Below, piece by piece: positions 23,000 to 34,400 of a stretch of 64,000 nt of DNA (positions are counted from its first letter, which is position 1; each line of letters opens with the position of its first letter). Made by a program: the position numbers and the translations under genes. The notes beneath the pieces were generated by a model, which saw only the letters and a program-made list of their open reading frames with translations, was not told the origin of the DNA and ran no database searches. This stretch comes from Nageia nagi (taxonomy: Eukaryota; Pinophyta): the NCBI GenBank assembly GCA_050084985.1, contig JBITNC010000001.1:61008001-61072000 (forward strand). The letters are read 5' to 3'.

Positions 23000-23640
23000 A
23001 GATCACAACATAAGGATATGAGCAACAAGGAGCCTCTACACCCTACATTGCACATCAGGGAGCTTGGGCATGAGATGTGGAACTTGAAGGACTTCTTGTT
23101 CATCATGTTGGATATTAAAGAGGTTCAACACCCCATGTACAACCTTTAGGGATCCCTATCCCTCACATTGGATTACAAAGAGGTTTTCCATATAGTATTG
23201 AGCTTTAAGGGAGATTGCCACTTAATGTTAGACATGGGAAAGCTTCTACCCCACACATGGAGCACTATGAAGATACAGAGTGGGATGTTGAGCCTAAAGG
23301 AACTCTATTTCCCCACATTACACTTATGAGGGATGCTACACCTCACATGGGGGATTGAAGGATATCCATGCATGATGGTGAGCCAAAAGAGATTGGTACA
23401 CCCCATATTTGGCTTGGGCAAGCTTGGAGAGCCAACAATTGGGTTAAGGGAGTACTAGCTTCCCATGTTGGACCTTGGAGGATTTGTTTCACTTGGTGAT
23501 GGTCAAAGAGTAGTTTGGTATCCCATATTGGAGGAATGAGAAGATTTATTACCTCACACTAGTCATTAAGGGAGTTTTGAACTCCATGTTGGGATTTGAG
23601 GGGACTTAGCACTATACACAAAAAAAAGGGTCCATCTATT
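23000..23640 (+). repeat. Degenerate short-period repeat replacing pol
   Basis: The sequence is built from roughly 30-bp variations on CCCCACATTGGACTTGAGGG with GATTTTT/AGCTT links, recurring about every 28-60 bp from 23020 to 23620. Individual copies are diverged and I could not fix a strict period. The same words occur in the element's LTR, so the array may have arisen from LTR-like sequence. Confidence 0.5.
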
Positions 23641-23964
23641 TTCACTCACCTATTATTTACTTTATGTTCTTGTAGATACACCTTTCTCAAGGCTTCCTTA
23701 CACTTCTTTACCTATGAGAAAACATTGTTAAACAACTAAAGAGGAGTGATAGTTATAAGAAATTAGAGTTTTTGCATGCATTGTTGATGGATGGAAACAC
23801 AAATTCAATGATTCACACCAAATTTCCATCATGGAAATAAGTTATTTAAGTTGCATTCCACCATTATAGATTACACCTAATAGGACTAAAGAACTCTTAG
23901 AAGATAATATGATGTAGTCTTCCACCATTTCTTGAGGGAAAGCAATTCAAGAGGGGAGGATTTT

Positions 23965-24547
23965 TGACATCTTGATGTATTATTGTAATTAATTATGGAA
24001 TCCAATGGATTCCCCTTTTATAATATAATTTATTGCATTATGCTTTTAGTTGTAGCTTAATGAGTTAATGAACCCCACTGTAAGCCCCAAGTGGTTTTCC
24101 TCCCTCCCAAGCATATATTAGGTGTTGAATTGTACTTAGAGATCCTAAGCATGTTTGTGGGAATCTTAATGTCTATTTAGTACTTATATGGATGGATGAG
24201 CACTTGTATACATGCACCAGGGTTAGGGAGACTCCTAGACCCCCACATTATCCCATGATGACACCTAACCCCCATAAATGGCTCTTAGATCTACATTGGG
24301 CATGTGTGATACTCATGGACCCCCATGTTGGGTATACCTAATCCCTAGGCATCCATGTTAGGAATTATAGGCCCCAAGAGGCTAACATTGGAATTAAGGA
24401 GTAGGGTGATGAATCTTAGGTGAGATCTAGATCTAGTTGAGTGTATAAAGAGGTATTGGAGCCTCATAATTAGGCATGCTTTATTATTATTTCATTCATA
24501 TCATCTAGATGAAAAGAAAACTTAGCAGTGCTAAGCAATCCCCTAGG
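23965..24547 (+). repeat. Partial internal LTR copy (5' half only)
   Basis: TGACATCTTGATG... matches the first half of both full LTRs and stops at CCCCTAGG near 24547. About 27 bp of filler follow, ending CTAGG, and then a second copy of the element's 3' internal region begins. The break and the short CTAG homology at both joints point to recombination or template switching rather than independent insertion. Confidence 0.75.
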
Positions 24548-24574
24548 AAGAATATTAATCTGAGGAATCTAGGT

Positions 24575-25073
24575 TCCCCATGATGGACCTTGGAGGATTT
24601 TTGCACTTGATGATGGGTCAAGGAGTAGTTTGGTACCCATATTGGAGAATGGGAAGATTTATTACCTCACATTGGCCATTGAGGTAGTTTTGAACTCCAT
24701 GTTGGGCTTTAAGGGGACTTAGCACTATACATGGAGCAAAGGGTCCATCTATTCTCACTCACCTATGATTTACTTGAGTTTATTGTAGGTACACCTTTTT
24801 GGAGGCTTCCTTACACTTCTCTCTCTATGAGAAGATACTGTTAAATAACTAAAGAGGAGTGATAGTTATAGAAAATCAGAGTTTTTGTGTGCATTATTGA
24901 TGGATGGAAACACAAGTTCAACAATCCACACTAGACTACCATTATGGAAAGAAGATTTTGAAGTTGCATTCCACCATGATAGATTACAACTCATAAATTG
25001 AAGGACTCTTAGAAGACATTATGTAGTCTTCCACAATTACCTAAGGGCAAGCAATTCAAGAAGGGAGGCTTTT
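24575..25073 (+). repeat. Second copy of the 3' internal region of the gag-protease element
   Basis: 24575-25073 repeats 23459-23964. Both run from 'CCATG.TGGACCTTGGAGGA' to a purine-rich tract (AGAGGGGAGGATTTTT or AGAAGGGAGGCTTTT) directly before an LTR start. So the element has two polypurine tracts and two LTR starts in tandem. Confidence 0.75.
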
Positions 25074-26197
25074 TGATATCCCCCTTGTATTATTGTAATT
25101 AATTATGGAATCCAATAGATTCCCCTTTTGTAATATATTTTATTGCATTGTACTTTTTGTTTTAGCTTGGGATAGAAGATTTAATGGATCAATAGACCCC
25201 ATTATGAGCCCCAATTGGGATGTCTCCCTCCTAAGCATAGATTAGGTGTTTAATTGTACTTGGAGATCCCAAGCATGATTATGGGAATCCTAAGGTCTAT
25301 TTATCACTTAAATTGATGGATGAGCACTTGTATACATGCACTAACCTTAGGGAGACTCCTAGACCCCCACATTAGCCCACGATGACACCTAGACCCCATG
25401 CATGGCTCTTAGATCCATGTTGGGCATGTGTGGCACTCATGGAACCCCATATTGGTATTTATGGTAGTTGGGCACCCACATTGGGAATACCTAATCCCTA
25501 GGCATCCATGTTGGGCATTCTATACCCCCATGAGACTCATGTTGGAATTAAAGAGTAGGGTGATTACTCCTAGGTGATATCTAGATCCAGTTGATTGTAT
25601 AAAGAGGTATTTGAGCCTTATAATTAGGCATGCTTGTTTATTTCATTCATATCATCCAAATGATAAGAAGACTTAGCAGTGCTAAGCAATTACCTAGGTG
25701 TAGTATCTAGGAGGACTATCAAGCTAAGGGATCATGTTAGTCTATAGCACTAGTGTATCACCCTTGCTCATCTGATGGTATTTTGAGGTTGAACTTCTAC
25801 CATTCAATTGATCATTAGGATCATAGGAGAGCTCGTTTGGTGGAGAGGATGGTTCTAAGGGAGTGAGATAGTCCCATCCATCCATCCATCCATCTAAGGA
25901 TACATGTTATGTATGAGTTGACTCTTTTATGGCCAATGTCAACCTTCTAGGGCCTAGTATTGTATTATTAAATATTGTTTATTCTATATACAGTCATCGA
26001 GAATTAGATCTCATATTTACATTATAATTATCTATGTATGCAACATTGTGGTGTGTTTACTCTTACATACATGTATGAGCCATATGTTGGCATTATTATG
26101 TTGTAATCACTTGTGTTTGATGCCTTAGATCATATGTTAGGGTCTATTTATATTTTTTTAGCACTTTGCACTTGATATTGTATTTTGGATCTTTACA
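25074..26197 (+). repeat. 3' LTR of the gag-protease element
   Basis: 1,124 bp, TGATATCCCCCTTG...GGATCTTTACA. Compared with the 5' LTR it contains a (CCAT)n expansion at about 25876-25897 and other length changes. Confidence 0.85.
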
Positions 26198-26899
26198 CAC
26201 ACATTATACACAAAGGTGATTAGATTTGATTTCATCATCATTTATTTGTATGTTGATGAGATTAAATATTCATGAGCATGTCATATGCCCTATTGAAGCA
26301 ATTTAAAATTGATATGGTGAATGAATTTGAGATGATTAATTTGGGTGAAATGTAATATTTATTTGACATGCAAGTGAAATGGTCATCTAATGGCATTTTC
26401 CATAAGGAATGTAAGCCAATTGTCACATCAATAGTTGTTGATTGCAAATTTATGAAAGAGGAATTTACTACTCTTATTAATGCAACCTTATATAGGTTTC
26501 TAGTTAGTAACTTGATGTATCCACAACCACAAGATGAAAATTATGTTTGTAGTGAGTTTGGTGGCAAGATTTATGCATCCAAATCATGAATCTCATTGGA
26601 AATAAGCTAAGATAATTCTCTAGTATGTGAGAAGAATAAAAACTTTTGGTCTATGGTATAAAATCACTAATTCTAATAATCTTGAAGCATACATAGATTT
26701 TTATTAGTTCATAATTCTTGATAATTTGAAAAGAAAATCAAGCTTTTTTCTTCATTGATGAATCATTAGTTTCATGGAGCAATAATAAGCAACATACAGT
26801 TACTCTATCCACTATTGAGGTTAAACATATGGATACCTTTTTTGCTTGCACTCAAGCTATTTAGATGGCTAGATTATTTAAATACTTGGGCATGGAAAT
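26198..26899 (+). pseudogene. Copia-0 RT end and RNase H, second fragment
   Basis: It picks up the copia RT where 19743 left off: 'IIYLYVDEI' (YVDD changed to YVDE), 'LKQFKIDMVNEFEMINLGEM', and then RNase H words 'SWSNNKQHTVTLSTIEVKHM' with stops and shifts, up to 'MARLFKYLGMEI'. It stops at 26899, where the Copia-H 5' LTR begins (TGTTGAAATG). The rest should lie beyond the window, because the Copia-H 3' end was itself cut by the Sirevirus-like element. Confidence 0.8.
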
Positions 26900-27400
26900 T
26901 GTTGAAATGTATAATGCACTATTATAAAGTTTTGTAAGGTTCTTCTTGAAAATTCACTAATACTTAAAGGTATTCCTAGATACCTTAAGTGTTTAAGTGA
27001 ATATGATAATGTAACTTTTCCCATACTACTTCTCATGAGCATGCACCTTGGGTAAAAGGGTGAAGCATTTCATGTCTTTGTACAATGTCTAAAAGGGTGA
27101 TCCAAGGGAGTATTTTGGCCTAGAAATTGAAGTTCGTCTCCTTGAGATTACTCACTTAAGATTGAAGAAAAGTTATGCTCTAGGGTTAGTGTTGGGAGAG
27201 GAAGAAAGAGGTCTTGTAAGAAAGTTGTCTTTGTGAATGAGAAAGATCTTAGTTAGTCTATGTACTCCTATGGCTGGAGGAACCACTTATATATTGTTTC
27301 AATTTGTGAGATTATTTATACTTTGAGTATTAATGTTTAAGATAGCTTTCAAGTAATATTGGTAGATTAGGATTTTAATCTTTTATGATTAAATCCTTCA
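26900..27400 (+). repeat. Copia-H 5' LTR
   Basis: 501 bp from TGTTGAAATG to CCTTCA, placed by its match to 57348-57504 at the start and by the adjoining primer site at the end. A TATATATTG at about 27288-27296 could be the TATA box. Confidence 0.85.
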
Positions 27401-27402
27401 TT

Positions 27403-27415
27403 TGGTATCAAAGCC
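27403..27415 (+). promoter_or_regulatory. Copia-H primer-binding site
   Basis: TGGTATCAAAGCC, two bases after the LTR. Same initiator tRNA-Met type as Copia-1 with one difference (CAAAG for CAGAG). Confidence 0.8.
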
Positions 27416-30159
27416 ATCTTGGAAGCTCCTCTTCAATATTCTTGTATGCTTCATCTTTCTTCATCCTTTGTGATTCACCTTCATCATTGTGAGGTATAAC
27501 TCTTTCTTTCTCTCCTTCATTTTTGAATTATTACTTCTTACTAACATATTTAGTGTTATGTGTTAGTTCAATATTTTTTACAATATTTTCTTAAAAATAG
27601 CAATATATTGTTATGAAATTTTTATTTTTATATATACTAACATTTTTTATGTTAGTTGCATTTTTTTCTTAGTATATTGCTATAAAATGAAGGGTATAGG
27701 CATCTATATTCTATAAGATACTTTTTCCAATTTTTTTTATTAAAGAGAGGAATAATTATTATTGAAATGCAATATGATGAGCATAAAAAAATCTTCAAAT
27801 AATATTTTGTTTTGTGCAATATTAAACAAAAGGGAATGCAAAAGTTTATTTTTTAAATCTAACCTTTTAAAGGATTAATAAAGTAACATATTTAAACAAA
27901 AAAAATCAAAAAGGGGGGGAGGCCGATCAACCCCAACACACCACCCTCAGGTGGTCGAGCCCTTCATACCACCTTGCATTTACTCCTCATGAAAATATCA
28001 CAAGAATCACCCCCCATTTATCATTTGGAACCTAATGAATCTACCAATAGATTGTGCAAAGCTACCTTAGCCTATGATGATTCTTTTATATATCACCTCT
28101 TCTCTCGACCATCGAAATCCCTTCCTTACAGCATATGGCTTGACCCCTACTTGCTTACTAATAGTAAGTTACCATTCAATTGAATGGTTACTAGTTTCTT
28201 GATTCACTTCTTGGCTAATCCATCCAATAATAGTAGGGGTTAAATGAATAATAGTTAGCTATTATATATTAGAATTTGTACCAAATAAAAATTTGAGTTA
28301 ATGAATTGATGGATTGAAGGGATATGTAATATGAGAGCCAGAATGGAGAGTGGAGTCCCACAAGAAAACTTGCAATTCCCTCTCCTTATATTGCATAGTG
28401 CATATAAACCCTCATGCAATAACCCTCCTATCCTAACTGAATAATCTAGCCACTATTTTCTATTTCTACACATGCCAGTTGTAAAACCCTAGCTCTCCCT
28501 CTCTTTATGGTTTCTCCTCCAACTATTTTTTTGTTCACCTCTAGCCCATGTTTTCTCTACCACCACCTCTAATTGTTCTACTTGTGGTATCTTGAGAAGA
28601 GCTCACAAACCTGCCTTTTTTTTTACTTTACCTTCCTTTTTACTATTGCCCCCTTGCTCTACTATGCTAAAACATTTCTTGCAAGGTATTTTTTTTAGTT
28701 AATTTCTAGGGTTACTTGTAACTCTTGTTAGACCATTATTAAGAGCAATTAATGGGATGGAGTGGAGTGTGGGCTTCCTCCTCCCATTAATTTTATTACA
28801 TTCATAATGGATGAGAATTAATTTATTTTTTCCCCTTGCCTTCTTAAAGGAAAAAATAATTTTTTATTATTTATGAAGGTTTTTTTTTTAAATTATAGAG
28901 GTTAATTTTAAGGGGGAGAGAACATTATTTATTTTCCTTAGTGTAATTTTTTGTGTTTAAAAAGGATGTGGAAATTATTATTAAAGGAGGAATTTTATTT
29001 CTAAGTTATTTTTTTTAGAAAAAATATGGCAATTTTTTAAAGGGAATTTGTTTTTCCTTAGTGTTAAAGGTAAAATTACTAAAGGGGATGAAAATTGCAA
29101 TAAGGAGATTTTTTTTTAGGAAATTTTTAAGTTCAATTTTTTTAAGTAAAAAGGGGATTAATGTTTTCCTATGAATACTTTTTACTTAAAAATTAGATTT
29201 TTTTTTTCCTAATGCATTTGAATAAATGATTAATGGATTTTAGTGGATGTCTTTTAAATGTTCACTTTGGATGAATTCCTTATATAAAAATAGTGAACTT
29301 ATGCAAAGTTATGGGTGAACTTGTACAAAATTATGGAACTTATGTAAAAAGATTCTTTTTGAATTTAGTAACAAAATTCATTGGACTCTTAGTTTTCAAT
29401 TATTTTGGGTGATGTATCATTTATTTTACATACTTTACTTTTTGTTATGTATATTTTTTTTTATCTTTGCAAAATCACAAACATTGAAACTACATCTCAT
29501 AAAATGAATACATCTACATGTATATTCCACAACATGACTTATTTGGAGAGCTACAAGGTGAGGACAAGGTAGATTGAAGCCTTTAGTATGGAGATCCAAA
29601 TGGTTAAAAGTTTGTACTTATTAATTACCCCCAATTCCTCTATTGATCTAGACATAACTCCATATAGGTGGACAAGCATGTGTATAGTGCTACCACATGT
29701 CTGCACATCTATTCAATGGTTATCTTGATGACCTAAGAGGATAACTTGAAACCTAATCAAGATAATAATTTGGCTGATCCAACATACATCATAACCTTGG
29801 AAAATAGTTAGTATTCCTCTTTGTGAGAGTATATTACTAATTAAGGAAAACTAGTTGAGGATTGGTAGCATCTAGGCTCCCCCCTATGAGAATCTAGGTG
29901 AAGGTCTAATTTTAGACAAAAAAACAAGACCCAACTTTATTCCTCTCTACAACTATGGTACTTGGTTATGACAAAATCTTGGATATATAGGATTTATTAT
30001 GTGAATATATTTTAAACCTTTGCATATGTAAATTTTATTAAATAGGTTAAGCATACCTTTTTTATTATATTTAGTCAAATATATCATTAATTCAACATGT
30101 ATAACTGATTAATTTAACATGCTTATATTTTTTAACACTTTCACCTTCTTGCATAGTAA
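27416..30159 (+). other. Copia-H 5' leader
   Basis: About 2.7 kb without a protein I recognise. The portion 29520-29990 matches the Copia-1 leader next to its gag (11310-11810 on the other strand). Just before the gag ATG stands a pyrimidine-rich stretch ending TTGCATAG, which resembles a 3' splice site, as in Copia-1. The open frame 27974-28183 is probably fortuitous. Confidence 0.6.
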
Positions 30160-31085
30160 ATGGAAGACACCTTCTTAGCCAAGCACATTCTCAATAGTTC
30201 CAACTATGGTATTTAGCAACCTCAGATGAAAGGTGAACTATAGGAAAGGAAACTATGGTAGATAGTTAGTGAGAACCTAGTTCTCCTATATATGAGAAGA
30301 CTCTTGAGGTTTATAACATAAATAATGAGTTGGAAACCTCTATGATTTTTTTCATAGTGTCAGATGAAGTGTTGCTTATAATATTTTCATCATCCTCTAC
30401 AAAGAAAGCTTGGGATAGACTCAAGAAAATCTACCTAGTGTCCACATTTTCAATAAGGTTCACCATTTTCCAAAAGTTGCTTCAATCTTATTAAAGAAAA
30501 TATGAAAATATTTCCATCTATTTGAATAAGATCATTGACCTTAGGATCCAACTAGTTGGTTATGGCTGTAATTGAATCAATGATGAGTTCATGGTCTTCA
30601 TCATTCTTCAAAACCTTTCTTTAAAGTTCAGTAACTTTATGAATGTTATTTGAGACTAGGCTTGATGATGAAGAATAAGTATTCCCTCTCAAGAATCTTT
30701 CAAAGACTTCTTTTGAAGTGCAAGGAAAATCTTAACAAAAAGGTGATCTCTTCTTCAAAGGATAATAATGTTGCTCTAAGAGCAACCAAAACTCCTTCTA
30801 AGAAGAAGTTCAAAGTAAAAATAAGTTTTTCCTAATACATCAAGAATTTTGAAAATAAGGGCAACAACAACTACAAATAGAGAGATGGAAAGAGAAAGGT
30901 AAACAAACCAAATCCCAAGGCAAAATTCAATGCTAATTATAACTTTTATGGTGGTTATGGACATAAAGAATTTGATTTCTACAAAAAGAAAAAAAAAAAA
31001 GAAAATTGAAATGTGAAAAACATTAAAGGGAAGGAGAATATTAAAGTTAAATTTATTTCTACTCTTTACTCCATGACTCATACTT
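30160..31085 (+). pseudogene. Copia-H gag, decayed
   Basis: It starts at ATG 30160 (MEDTFLAKHILNSSNY), aligning with the Copia-1 start MVETFIPKHILDGSNF. It then follows Copia-1 gag with many stops and shifts ('RKLWQIVSENL', 'RLDDEE'). The zinc knuckle at about 30937-30985 reads N-Y-N-F-Y-GGYG-H-KEFD-F: the cysteines have become tyrosine or phenylalanine, so zinc binding is lost. An A-rich run at about 30990-31002 follows. Confidence 0.8.
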
Positions 31086-31578
31086 TCTTAATTGATTAGA
31101 TTGTTGACTCTGTATGCACTAATCACTTGTTCTTTGAAAAATGATAAGTTTAAAATTTTTTATAAGTATAAAAAAGATGCAATTGTGATAGGTAGTAATT
31201 CAATCCTTGAAGTCCAAGGGATTGGGAATGTGTTGATTCATAGAAAGGTTCTTGAAAAATGTGCTCTATGTGCCTAAGCTTCATATGAACCTTCTTTTCA
31301 TAATTCAAGTTGCAAGGAAAAGATACTCATTTGAGTTCAACTCACACTCCTAGTGTATTAAGAAGGGACTTACCACTTTGATAAAAAGATCAATGAAAGA
31401 TAATTTCTACATTATGGATCAAGTTCCAATAAAAATATGTCTTGCTATGATTATTTTCTCTAAGGGCAATCTTTGGTACCAATGTTTAGGAAACCTTAAC
31501 CACAAAAGTATTCAATCATGAAAGAATAAGAACTTATGGAAGGTTTGCCTTCAATTTTACCCACAAATAGTTTTTGTG
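31086..31578 (+). pseudogene. Copia-H protease and start of integrase
   Basis: The protease catalytic site reads IVDSVCTNHL at about 31103-31132 (D-S-G changed to D-S-V). It continues with 'DAIVIGSNSILEVQGIGNVL' in 31092-31277, and then the integrase head 'GNLWYQCLGNLNHKSIQ' (the HRLGH histidines replaced). It breaks off after 'FCE' near 31578 at the Copia-2 LTR. Confidence 0.8.
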
Positions 31579-31781
31579 AGTCTTAGAAATAATACATTAG
31601 ATAATAATGGATAGGTATCTACATATTTAATAAATACATTACTATTTATACTAATGTCTCTTATTTTAATATTATCATTTATGGTTAATTTCATTATTTC
31701 TATTAGAATGTAATTCCTACTTCTCTATTGTATTTAAACCCTTATCATTAATGGAATACTATAATTATGGCTTCTCTATAA
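31579..31781 (+). repeat. Copia-2 5' LTR
   Basis: It matches 36047-36255 almost throughout (shared 'TTAGAAATAATA', 'ATTAGATAATAATGGATA', 'ATTTAAACCCTT', 'ATGGCTTCTCT') with one 8-bp gap and scattered substitutions. The initial TG has decayed, so the first base is uncertain by a few positions. Confidence 0.85.
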
Positions 31782-31783
31782 TA

Positions 31784-31793
31784 TGGTATCAGA
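31784..31793 (+). promoter_or_regulatory. Copia-2 primer-binding site
   Basis: TGGTATCAGA just after the LTR, the core of the initiator tRNA-Met primer site; the following bases are diverged. Confidence 0.7.
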
Positions 31794-31799
31794 TATCCA

Positions 31800-33060
31800 T
31801 GGTGAAGATCCTTATTTTTTCTAGGAGTTAATTCTCTTTGTTCCATCTTCCCTCAAGATGATTAGAGATAGAAAAACAATGGAATTAGAGACTCTTGTTG
31901 CTCCATTGAAAGATTGACAGAGATTTGTAAAGGATTTCCCAACACCCTTGCAAAAGGTTTAGAGGTGTTACTAATTTGTAGACCAACTTGCTTTGCTAAA
32001 ATCAATCTACAAATTCTCACCAAGCCTAAGAGTTGGAGATAGAGAGTGGTATAATGAGATTTTACCAATAAATCCACTCACCTTGCCTAGAAAAATAATA
32101 AGAAAAAATATGTGAAGTGTTGAGGAGCACAAAAAGGAGAGAGTTATGTGGATCTATATTTGCATACTGTAGTGTGTATATGTATGTGTACTAAGAAAAA
32201 TATGCATAATATAAAATACAATTGGTGCCAAAGAGCCCCAAAAATTTTGCATTGCAGCATAGGTAGCCTACTAATGCCCAAAATACTTCTCTTTTTGAAT
32301 AGCATTAAGAGTATAAAAATTGAAAGGAGTGTGAAACCAACCCATGAGTTAAAACTTTATGAAGAGCATAAAGCGTAGTGTGTGTCTGTGTCTCATAACC
32401 CTCACATAAGGATGTCTCCCTCCTTGCTAGTACTACTAAACTTGTGTGTAATCTTCTCCTAATTTGTAGCATTAGTGAAATAGTGTGTATGCCTATCGAG
32501 GAACACCATGTATTTGTAGAGCTACCCATAATCCTATGCTACCATCCATTAGTGTGAAACAACCTTCAATGCATAAAAATTGCAATTACAAAAGTGCTAG
32601 GAAAAATAAAAATCACCCAACCTCCACATGCCATTGGAATTAGGTGAAGAGGTGGAAGATAAGCTCCTTGTACCCATTGTCTTGAGAACACTCCCAAAGA
32701 AATATTATATTTTTGTGATGATATTGAATATCTTGAAGCAAACACCTAACTTTGAAGGGTTGGCAAATATGTTGCAATAAGAAGAAGCTTCTCATGTGAC
32801 CTCCCATGAAGAGGAACAAGCCATGGTATCCAATCAAATAGGTAAGAAACCTTTCCAATAGAAAGGTAAAGGCAAAACTTTTTAGTAGTCTAATGATAAG
32901 AAATAGAAGACTTGTATGATTTGTGGCAAGAAAGGGCATGAATTGTACAATTGTTGGTACAATTATTTTCCTCAAGGCTCTTTGAAAAATAAGAATAAAA
33001 AATAAAAAGAGAAAAACCCTTAGAATTAGGGGGAGTGAAAATAAAGATGACCATATACAA
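31800..33060 (+). pseudogene. Copia-2 gag, partial
   Basis: From about 32640 to 33000 the translation follows a copia gag: 'LANMLQ' and a lysine-rich stretch. It ends in a fully intact knuckle at about 32914-32960, C-MI-C-GKKG-H-ELYN-C. In 31800-32630 I recognise no gag and the sequence may contain another small insertion; only two to three short open frames of no known type are present there. Confidence 0.65.
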
Positions 33061-34400
33061 CAATAGGGAAATGTTGTAAATGATGTTGATCAAGTGACTG
33101 AAGATATTAGTGATCTCAATTTTATTCATCAAGAGAACCCTTTGATATTCATGTCTAACTTGAAAAGAAAAACTATTAGCTCAAAGAGGTATTATATGTG
33201 ATAAGGCTCACAAAGAACCTCCTTTTAGTTAGCCAAATGTTGAAAAAAAATATGAAGGTGGAATTTGATACTATGAAAGGATAATAGGTTTGTTTCATTT
33301 GTGACAAGTCCAAAGAATTTCAAATTGTAGTAAAATCAAAAGGAATTGGGAGAATGTTTATTCTTAATGTTGTAGCTTCTATCACATATGTGACCACTCT
33401 TTGGAGCCAAATATTTAGACATATGAATCCAAACTACCTAATCACTCTGCAAAAGAAGGATATGGTATGTGGTCTTCCATCTCTTCCTTATCCTACTAAT
33501 GTTTGTTCTACTTGCATAGCAATAAAACAACATAGAATACCATTTAGTGATAGCACACATTGTACTAAAGGAATTCTTTATGTGATCCAAATCAATTTAT
33601 GTGGACCTATTTGGGCTACTATTTTTTGCCTCAAATACTTCCTATTATTTTTTTATTACTACTCCATAAAAATGTGGGTGTATTTCTTGAAGACAAAGGA
33701 TCAGACATTTTTCTACTTCAAGGAATTCAAGGCACTTATGGAGAAATAAACTTCTTTTCACTTTATATTCTCCACTCAGATTAAGGGGGAGAATACTTAT
33801 CAAATGAGTTTTCTACATTCCTAAAGCAACATGGAATTTGGTGATAGTTGACCACATCCTACACACCATAGCAAAATGGAGTTTGTGAATGATAAAATCA
33901 AACCATTATGGAAATGGTAAGAAGCATGTTGAAAGTTATAAAAATGGATGGGATATTTTGGGATGAAGTAGTGAATACTACCACATATATGTTGAATAGG
34001 GCACCCAAAAAAGCTCTTTATGGGATGAAACCAAAAGAAGCATGGTTAGCAAGTGAATATACATATCACATCTTCAAGTATTTAGATTTACTACCTACAT
34101 GCATATTATAAGGAGCAATGGAAGAAGATTGATGAAAAATCAAAGAGATGCATTCTTCTTGGTATGATAGTGAATCCAGAGCCTATGAGTTATGAATTCT
34201 ACTGCTCAAAATATTTATATCAACAAATATGTAATATTTACTAAGATTGGTAAATTTTCAACTAGTACACTTATAGAGGTACTTGAACCTAACAGTGGCC
34301 CATAATCAATTATGATGATGAGGAATGTTGAGAGAGAAGCTCTAGTTATGAATTTGCCACCTCAAAGACCTAAGTGTTACCAAAAGACACTGTAGGATTC
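33061..34400 (+). pseudogene. Copia-2 protease remnant and integrase
   Basis: The protease active site (W-x-x-D-S-G) is not found. Its C-terminal text 'LKEVLYVIRLTKNLLLVSQM' is present around 33184-33243. Integrase follows in 33354-33749 ('CSTCIAIKQHRIPF', the CxxC half of the zinc motif; the HxxxxH half is degraded) and 33908-34111 ('MEMVRSMLKVIKMDGIFW', 'MLNRAPKKALYGMKPKEAW'). Several frames are needed, so it is inactive. Confidence 0.8.

Larger units (their letters stand above)
19744..26197 (+). mobile_element. Gag-protease-only gypsy element (chromovirus-like), with duplicated 3' end
   Basis: It starts TGATGTCCCCCTTG at 19744 and ends CTTTACA at 26197. The full LTRs are 19744-20820 and 25074-26197; an additional partial LTR lies at 23965-24547. 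A primer-type site TGGTATTAGAGCTT follows the first LTR. The internal region has a gag with zinc-knuckle remnant and a retropepsin but no RT, RNase H or integrase, so it is non-autonomous. The insertion splits a copia RT; the flanks are CACATG on the left and CACACATT on the right, an imperfect target duplication. LTR divergence is clearly higher than in Copia-1, so it is old. Confidence 0.8.

Noticed and set aside
25876-25897. (CCAT)n run as a functional site
   Set aside because: It is absent from the matching position of the other LTR; a simple microsatellite expansion.
19738-26204. Clean target-site duplication for the gag-protease element
   Set aside because: CACATG on the left and CACACAT on the right are similar but cannot be placed flush with both LTR ends; I list the element without a duplication.
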